Positions 8,504 through 13,108 of a DNA stretch of 13,108 bases are shown in pieces. The stretch is taken from contig DNDT01000254.1 of NCBI GenBank assembly GCA_003487525.1, positions 1 to 13,108 on the forward strand. Reading direction: 5' to 3'. Each line of letters opens with the position of its first letter. Position 1 is the stretch's first letter. Made by a program: the position numbers and the translations under genes. Origin of the DNA: Flavobacteriales bacterium (lineage in GTDB: Bacteria > Bacteroidota > Bacteroidia > Flavobacteriales_E > Vicingaceae). The notes below the pieces were generated by a model that saw only the letters and a program-made list of their open reading frames with translations, was not told the DNA's origin and did no database searches.

Positions 8504-9526
8504 ATGGACAGAAAAGAGATTCATATTCTTGCTATTGAATCATCTTGTGATGATACCTCTGCCGCTGTTTTAAGAGATCGTGCGGTACTGTCAAACATAA
8601 TAGCCACGCAGGATGTCCATCAGAAATTTGGAGGAGTCATACCCGAGCTTGCTTCCCGCTCACATCAAAAAAACATTGTTCCTGTTGTTAAAGTAGCCTT
8701 GGAAGAAGCAGGAATTAGCACAAAAGAGATTAACGCAATTGCATATACACGAGGACCGGGCCTGGCCGGTTCTTTGATAGTGGGCAGTTCTTTTGCCAAA
8801 TCACTTTCTCTGGCTCTCGACCTACCTTTAATTGAGGTTAATCATATGAGGGCGCACATTTTGGCTCATTTTATCGAATCGGTGCATGGAACGGCCCCTT
8901 CATTTCCATTTCTTTGCCTGACCGTGTCAGGCGGGCATACACAAATTGTACTTGTTTCCGATTATTTTGACATGAAAGTAATAGGAAAAACGGTGGATGA
9001 CGCTGCGGGAGAGGCCTTTGATAAAATTGCCAAACTTTTCGGACTGGAATATCCCGGAGGTCCGCTATTAGACAAAATGGCCCAGAGAGGTGATCCCGAT
9101 AAATTCAGTTTTGCAAAGCCGAAGATGTCCGATCTGGACTATAGTTTCAGCGGCCTGAAAACAAGTGTCTTGTATTTTCTGAGAGAAGCTATCGAAAGAG
9201 ATAAGGGCTTTGTTGAAAATAATTTGAATGATCTATGTGCCAGCGTCCAAAAAACCATCGTAGAGATATTGATGGAAAAACTTGAGTTGGCTGCAAAAAC
9301 ACATAAGATTAGTCACATCGCGCTGGCCGGCGGTGTATCTGCCAACTCCGCACTTCGAAAAGAGCTCTTTGAACAAGAAAAGAGGCTGGGGTGGAAGACT
9401 TACATACCTCCCATGGAGTATTGTACCGACAATGCAGCTATGATCGGTATAACCGGTTATTTTAAATACAGAGAAAATAACTTTACCAACCTGAGCAGTG
9501 TACCTACTGCCAGAATGAGTTTGTGA
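8504..9526 (+). CDS. tsaD: tRNA N6-adenosine threonylcarbamoyltransferase TsaD
   Basis: This enzyme transfers the threonylcarbamoyl group from threonylcarbamoyl-AMP onto A37 of ANN-decoding tRNAs (t6A), acting with TsaB and TsaE in the cytoplasm. At 340 residues it matches the family length (E. coli 337). Kae1/TsaD motifs are all visible: IESSCDDTSAAVL (11-23), metal-binding N113-H-x-x-x-H118 (H114, H118), SGGHTQIVLV (142-151), DDAAGEAFDKIAKLFG with YPGGP (165-187), SFSGLKTSVL (214-223), ALAGGVSANSALR (273-285) and CTDNAAMIG (307-315) with D309 as the third metal ligand. The ATG at 8504 puts the ATPase-fold strand 1 motif at the normal distance from the N-terminus. No key residue is missing. 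It diverges from the tamB-like gene and is followed after 78 nt by an unrelated secreted-protein gene. TsaB, TsaC and TsaE are not in the window. Confidence 0.98.
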   Translation: MDRKEIHILAIESSCDDTSAAVLRDRAVLSNIIATQDVHQKFGGVIPELASRSHQKNIVPVVKVALEEAGISTKEINAIAYTRGPGLAGSLIVGSSFAKSLSLALDLPLIEVNHMRAHILAHFIESVHGTAPSFPFLCLTVSGGHTQIVLVSDYFDMKVIGKTVDDAAGEAFDKIAKLFGLEYPGGPLLDKMAQRGDPDKFSFAKPKMSDLDYSFSGLKTSVLYFLREAIERDKGFVENNLNDLCASVQKTIVEILMEKLELAAKTHKISHIALAGGVSANSALRKELFEQEKRLGWKTYIPPMEYCTDNAAMIGITGYFKYRENNFTNLSSVPTARMSL

Positions 9527-9550
9527 GATCCTTTTTACCTCGCCAGGGAC

Positions 9551-9577
9551 TTGTTAACTCAATTAGGCTTAAATTCG
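9551..9577 (+). promoter_or_regulatory. Weak candidate promoter for the secreted BNR protein
   Basis: In the 78-nt tsaD-to-9605 gap, TTG (9551-9553) and TAAATTCG (9570-9577) are 16 nt apart. The second element matches 7 of 8 positions of the Bacteroidota -7 box TAnnTTTG (C in place of the third T), and the first fits a short -33 element. The leader would be about 20-25 nt. No terminator hairpin was seen after tsaD, so read-through from tsaD is also possible. Confidence 0.27.
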
Positions 9578-9604
9578 TAAACCTTCAAGCCAAAGTTTTA
9601 GAAT

Positions 9605-12600
9605 ATGAAACCTGCACTTTTTACTGCGTTGATATGTTTTGTTTTAACACCCGCTTTTACGCAGGTTAACGTATATGACAGCAGTTCATATCCCTACTGG
9701 ATAGAGATGATGCAAGACCAAAACGCAAATTTCTTTGAAACACAAAAGGCGTACAACAAATACTTAGAAGGAAAGGAAGAATCAAGCATTCCTGGCTGGA
9801 AAATGTATCGACGCTGGGAGTATCAGACCTCGTTTCGTTTGGATGAAAAAGGGGTAAAGCAGAAACCGAATCACAATCTATTGGAATTTGAAAAGTACTA
9901 TTCAACGGGCAATAAAGCTGGTATTCTCAGGGATAGCGTGCATTGGAATGAAAAAGGGCCATTCACAATCCCACTGTACAGTGGTGGTTTAGGTAGAATC
10001 AATGGAATGGGATTTCATCCGACCAATGCCAACATTTTTTACGTCGCCGCTTCTTCGGGTGGAGTTTGGAAAACCACGGATAAAGGTGCGACGTGGACAA
10101 GTTTGACAGACAATCTTCCGGTTTGGGGCGCATCTGATGTCGCGATTGATTTTAGCAATCCGAACATCATCTACATGGCTACGGGGGATCGGGATAATTC
10201 AGCATCTTCGGGTTTGGGAGTTTGGAAAAGCACCGATGCCGGAGCAAGCTGGTTTGCTTCAAACAACGGGATGGGGAATGCTGAGGTGGCAATGATGGTT
10301 ATCAATCCATTTGATGCTCAATCTATTTTGGCTGCTACTTCTTCCGGGATATACCGAACTACGGACGGAGGTAATTTTTGGGTCAGAACGTCGCCAAACA
10401 ATACCTATTATAAAGACATAAAATACAAACCCGGAGATTCTTCAATCGTTTATGCCGCTCAACAGGGTAAGTTCTACAGATCGACTGACGGAGGCTGGAA
10501 TTGGACGCTAATTAATTCAGGGTTACCAAGTGCGTACAGGATAACGATTGGAGTCAGTCCGGCAAGTGCAAATACGGTTTACCTGATTTTGTGTAATTCA
10601 GATTCATATATCGGAACGTATCGAAGCACGGACTCCGGCCTGAATTTTACGATGCGATCCAACGCTCCGAACATTATGGACAATTCTCAATCGGGAAACG
10701 GGTCTTATCTTGGACATTCATGGTACAATCAATGCTGCACCGTTGATCCAACCAATGCGGATATAATTTATGCAGGAGGAATCAACACATGGAAGTCCAC
10801 GAACGGTGGAATTACCTGGAGCATCAGTGCCTATTCCGGATCATCTTCGGGTTCATATGTGCATGCAGATCATCATTACCATGGTTTTTCTCCGGTAGAT
10901 GGAAGAATGTACATTGGATCTGACGGGGGTGTCTCATACAGTGACAATGCCGGAAACTCATGGAATGACATCAGTGATGGTCTGTCCATTGGGCAAGTGT
11001 ACAAGATTGGTCAGAGCGCCACATCAAAAAATCTTTTAATCAATGGATATCAGGACAATGGAACTTCGTTTTACAATGGAATCTGGCAGAAAGTTCTGGG
11101 AGGGGACGGTATGGAATGCATTGTCGATCCTTTGGATACGACCGTTCTTTTTGCAACCACTCAAAACGGTTATCTGCGCCGTTCTTTAAATTACGGGGCA
11201 TCCATGCAGGGCATTACAAGTACCATTACAGAGTTGCCCGGTGATTGGGTGACACCTTACATAATCAATCATGAAGTTCCGAGTATCATGTATGCAGGCT
11301 ATTCCAATGTATGGAGAACAGACAACAACAAAGCGGGTAACGTCGTGTTTGAAAAAATTTCGAATATTTTCGGCGGAGGAAAAATCAAGGTACTTGAAAA
11401 CTCGCCAGCTAACCCGGATATCCTCTATGTATCGGTATCAAACGGCCAGCTGCTGCGGTCGGATAATGTGACTTCTGCCGGCCCGTCTTATACTTTTTTA
11501 ACATCAAATTTACCGACATCAACCTGGCCCAGGGACATTGCGGCGCATCCGAAAGATGAAAACATCGTATACATCGCCCAATCGAATAACATTTACAAAT
11601 CAACGGACAAAGGATTGACTTGGACTGATATCAGTGGTACCTTACCGAATGTTAGCATAAATTGCATTGCCATTGATTCAAACTCCAATGAAAACCTGTA
11701 TGTCGGGACTGATCTTGGGGTTTATTTCAAGGGGGCTTCAATGAGTGACTGGTTGCCTTTTACAAGCGGTCTTCCTTTTTCGGCATTTATCTCTGAGCTG
11801 GAAATTTATTACGATAAGGACCCTAACGAAAGCAGGATAAAGGCAGGAACTTATGGAAGGGGAATGTGGAGTTCTCCGCTGTACACTCAATTAATTGCCG
11901 ACTTTGATGCTGATGAGTTTCAGGCCTGCCCCGGCCAACCTATTCACTTTCTGGATAATTCGGAGGGGTTTTACACAAATATAGAATGGTTGTTTCCCGG
12001 AGGGACACCTTCAAGTTCGACCTCATTGTCACCCACAGTAGTTTACAACAGTGTTGGTACATACAATGTAAAGCTCCGGATATGGAATAGTGCGGAACAG
12101 GATGTCGTAGAAAAGACAGGATTTATATCGATTGACAGCACCATGAAAATGAGTGTTAATCCGGCAAATTCACTTATTAGCGGTGGAGAAAGTATCAGTC
12201 TCAGAGCCTCCGGGGCCGTCAGTTATTCATGGACTCCGACTGCCAGCCTGGACAATCCCAACAAATCCATTGTTCTGGCATCTCCGGCGGTTTCAACAAC
12301 ATATACCGTTGACGGGGTGAATGCTTATTGCCAACCATCCAATGCACAAACCACGGCAAGCGTTATTGTCCAGGTCGGTATAGAATCGGTTAATTTTTTG
12401 GAAGGACGAATTACCTTGTATCCTAATCCCGTAAATGATAAATTAACAGTTCGAATCAATGATCTTAGTCAGTCTCAACTTGAATTAAGCATCATGGACG
12501 CATCCGGTAAACTTAATTACAGTGAAGTAATTCATGTGAAAAGTTCATCGTATTCCAACGAAATTTCAACTGCATTGCTGAGTAACGGTTTGTATATTAT

Positions 12601-12655
12601 TTCGCTGACTTCAGGCTCAGACCAATTTTCATACAAGTTTATGGTGAAACATTGA
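9605..12655 (+). CDS. T9SS-secreted sortilin/BNR-type beta-propeller protein with PKD, Ig-like and C-terminal sorting domains
   Basis: A 1016-residue exported protein. A signal peptide (1-19) is likely cleaved before Q20 (AFT|Q). Residues 25-105 form a conserved N-terminal module (PYWIEMMQD, ANFFETQKA, GWK..RRWEY). BNR/Asp-box propeller repeats follow: TTDKGATW 157-164, STDAGASW 209-216, TTDGGNFW 252-259, STDGGWNW 293-300, STDSGLNF 341-348, STNGGITW 398-405, SDNAGNSW 446-453 and STDKGLTW 666-673. The VPS10/sortilin-like signature HADHHYHGF (420-428), QDNG (483-486) and GGDG (499-502) is present. A PKD domain (about 765-843) has FLDNS, WLFPGG and GTYNVKLRIWN. An Ig-like segment covers about 848-925. 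The type A T9SS sorting domain (about 935-1016) starts LYPNPVNDKL and ends in KFMVKH. The protein should be released or surface-attached after outer-membrane passage. No protease or glycosidase active site is evident; ligand binding or adhesion is the cautious reading. It is tandem with a paralogue at 12772. Confidence 0.93.
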   Translation: MKPALFTALICFVLTPAFTQVNVYDSSSYPYWIEMMQDQNANFFETQKAYNKYLEGKEESSIPGWKMYRRWEYQTSFRLDEKGVKQKPNHNLLEFEKYYSTGNKAGILRDSVHWNEKGPFTIPLYSGGLGRINGMGFHPTNANIFYVAASSGGVWKTTDKGATWTSLTDNLPVWGASDVAIDFSNPNIIYMATGDRDNSASSGLGVWKSTDAGASWFASNNGMGNAEVAMMVINPFDAQSILAATSSGIYRTTDGGNFWVRTSPNNTYYKDIKYKPGDSSIVYAAQQGKFYRSTDGGWNWTLINSGLPSAYRITIGVSPASANTVYLILCNSDSYIGTYRSTDSGLNFTMRSNAPNIMDNSQSGNGSYLGHSWYNQCCTVDPTNADIIYAGGINTWKSTNGGITWSISAYSGSSSGSYVHADHHYHGFSPVDGRMYIGSDGGVSYSDNAGNSWNDISDGLSIGQVYKIGQSATSKNLLINGYQDNGTSFYNGIWQKVLGGDGMECIVDPLDTTVLFATTQNGYLRRSLNYGASMQGITSTITELPGDWVTPYIINHEVPSIMYAGYSNVWRTDNNKAGNVVFEKISNIFGGGKIKVLENSPANPDILYVSVSNGQLLRSDNVTSAGPSYTFLTSNLPTSTWPRDIAAHPKDENIVYIAQSNNIYKSTDKGLTWTDISGTLPNVSINCIAIDSNSNENLYVGTDLGVYFKGASMSDWLPFTSGLPFSAFISELEIYYDKDPNESRIKAGTYGRGMWSSPLYTQLIADFDADEFQACPGQPIHFLDNSEGFYTNIEWLFPGGTPSSSTSLSPTVVYNSVGTYNVKLRIWNSAEQDVVEKTGFISIDSTMKMSVNPANSLISGGESISLRASGAVSYSWTPTASLDNPNKSIVLASPAVSTTYTVDGVNAYCQPSNAQTTASVIVQVGIESVNFLEGRITLYPNPVNDKLTVRINDLSQSQLELSIMDASGKLNYSEVIHVKSSSYSNEISTALLSNGLYIISLTSGSDQFSYKFMVKH

Positions 12656-12771
12656 TGCCCGAATTGAGCAATTGTTATGCTTCACATGCGCCTTTCAATC
12701 TGAGTACAAATCTTTTTAGGTTCCTATGAGCTCAGGTCGTATTTTTGACAAAACCTTACCATAATTTGATT

Positions 12772-13108
12772 ATGAGAAAGATCGTATTGCTGTTATCATT
12801 TGTATTTTTTACTGCTGGATTTTATGCTCAGTCGGTTATTTCGGACACATCTTCTTTTCCTTATTGGATTGACATGATGCAGGATCCAAAGGCCAATTTC
12901 TTCGAAACACAGAAAGCTTTTGAGAAGTACTGGGTGAATCGCGAGCGGGATAAAGGCGATGGCTGGAAGCCCTTCAAGCGGTGGGAATATTTTACGGAGC
13001 AGCGAATAGACGTGAATGGAAACAAACCTGCACCTGAGCATGTGTTGAATGAGTATCAGTCATATTTTCTGTCCAATTCCAAATCGGATCAGTTGGTCGA
13101 AAAAGATC
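12772..13108 (+). CDS. Paralogue of the upstream T9SS BNR protein, 5' part only
   Basis: 112 codons are visible before the right edge. A signal peptide (MRKIVLLLSFVFFTAGFYA) is likely cleaved before Q20. Residues 25-100 repeat the N-terminal module of the preceding gene without gaps: FPYWIDMMQD (29-38), ANFFETQKAFEKY (41-53), GWKPFKRWEYFT (64-75). By my count 40 of 80 residues are identical over positions 21-100. The start is chosen because the signal peptide and module then line up residue for residue with the neighbour. The propeller, PKD and sorting domains should follow beyond the window, but this is inference. The short open stretch on the opposite strand (13041-12796) is a shadow. The 116-nt gap before it has no clear terminator; TTGACA at 12745-12750 has no good partner box. 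Confidence 0.88.
   Translation, partial: MRKIVLLLSFVFFTAGFYAQSVISDTSSFPYWIDMMQDPKANFFETQKAFEKYWVNRERDKGDGWKPFKRWEYFTEQRIDVNGNKPAPEHVLNEYQSYFLSNSKSDQLVEKD

Noticed and set aside
9527..9604. Terminator after tsaD
   Set aside because: CTTTTT is present at the stop but no inverted repeat precedes it, so no intrinsic terminator is supported.
12656..12771. Terminator or promoter in the gap between the two secreted-protein genes
   Set aside because: AATTG-AG-CAATT has a 2-nt loop, too tight for a hairpin, and no T-run follows; CTGAG/CTCAG are 26 nt apart. TTGACA at 12745 lacks a suitable partner, and TAATTTG is one base short of TAnnTTTG and too near the ATG.
1..13108. Novel defence, mobile or biosynthetic system
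   Set aside because: No nuclease/ATPase pairs, reverse transcriptase, integrase, transposase, CRISPR repeats or tRNA-flanked insertion was found; four of the five genes belong to well-known families and the fifth is a paralogue of the fourth.

Overview
The window looks like chromosomal DNA from a member of the Bacteroidota, possibly the Saprospiria/Chitinophagia side (class placement is a guess). The evidence is threefold: a DNA polymerase III alpha subunit whose N-terminus is a DEDDh exonuclease starting MYLIFDTETTG, a Bacteroidota-style TamB gene divergent from tsaD, and two secreted proteins, of which the complete one ends in a type IX secretion (T9SS) type A sorting domain. Ribosome binding sites are weak or absent, as is usual for the phylum. 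No rRNA, tRNA, CRISPR array, insertion sequence or phage gene was seen.

Layout. Minus strand: dnaE (3880 down to the left edge, C-terminus cut off) lies 133 nt downstream of a 1484-residue TamB-like protein (8468-4014). Plus strand: tsaD (8504-9526) starts only 35 nt from the tamB start codon, so the two form a compact divergent pair. It is followed by a 1016-residue T9SS-exported BNR/sortilin-like beta-propeller protein with PKD and Ig-like domains (9605-12655), then by the first 112 codons of a paralogue (12772 to the right edge). The longest gap without a gene is 133 nt.

Functional reading. dnaE (replication), tamB (envelope biogenesis) and tsaD (tRNA t6A modification) are core housekeeping functions that are neighbours rather than a pathway. 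The two secreted proteins form a small tandem family and are the accessory part of the window. I do not see a convincing undescribed multi-gene system. The observations most worth a second look are: (i) the alpha subunit has a fused proofreading exonuclease with all DEDDh residues while its PHP domain appears to have lost several metal ligands; (ii) an A8 run ending in a slippery A-AAA-AAC sits exactly at the exonuclease/PHP boundary; (iii) the tandem secreted paralogues share a colinear N-terminal module ahead of the propeller; and (iv) the tamB/tsaD start region has opposed -7-like boxes packed into about 40 nt.
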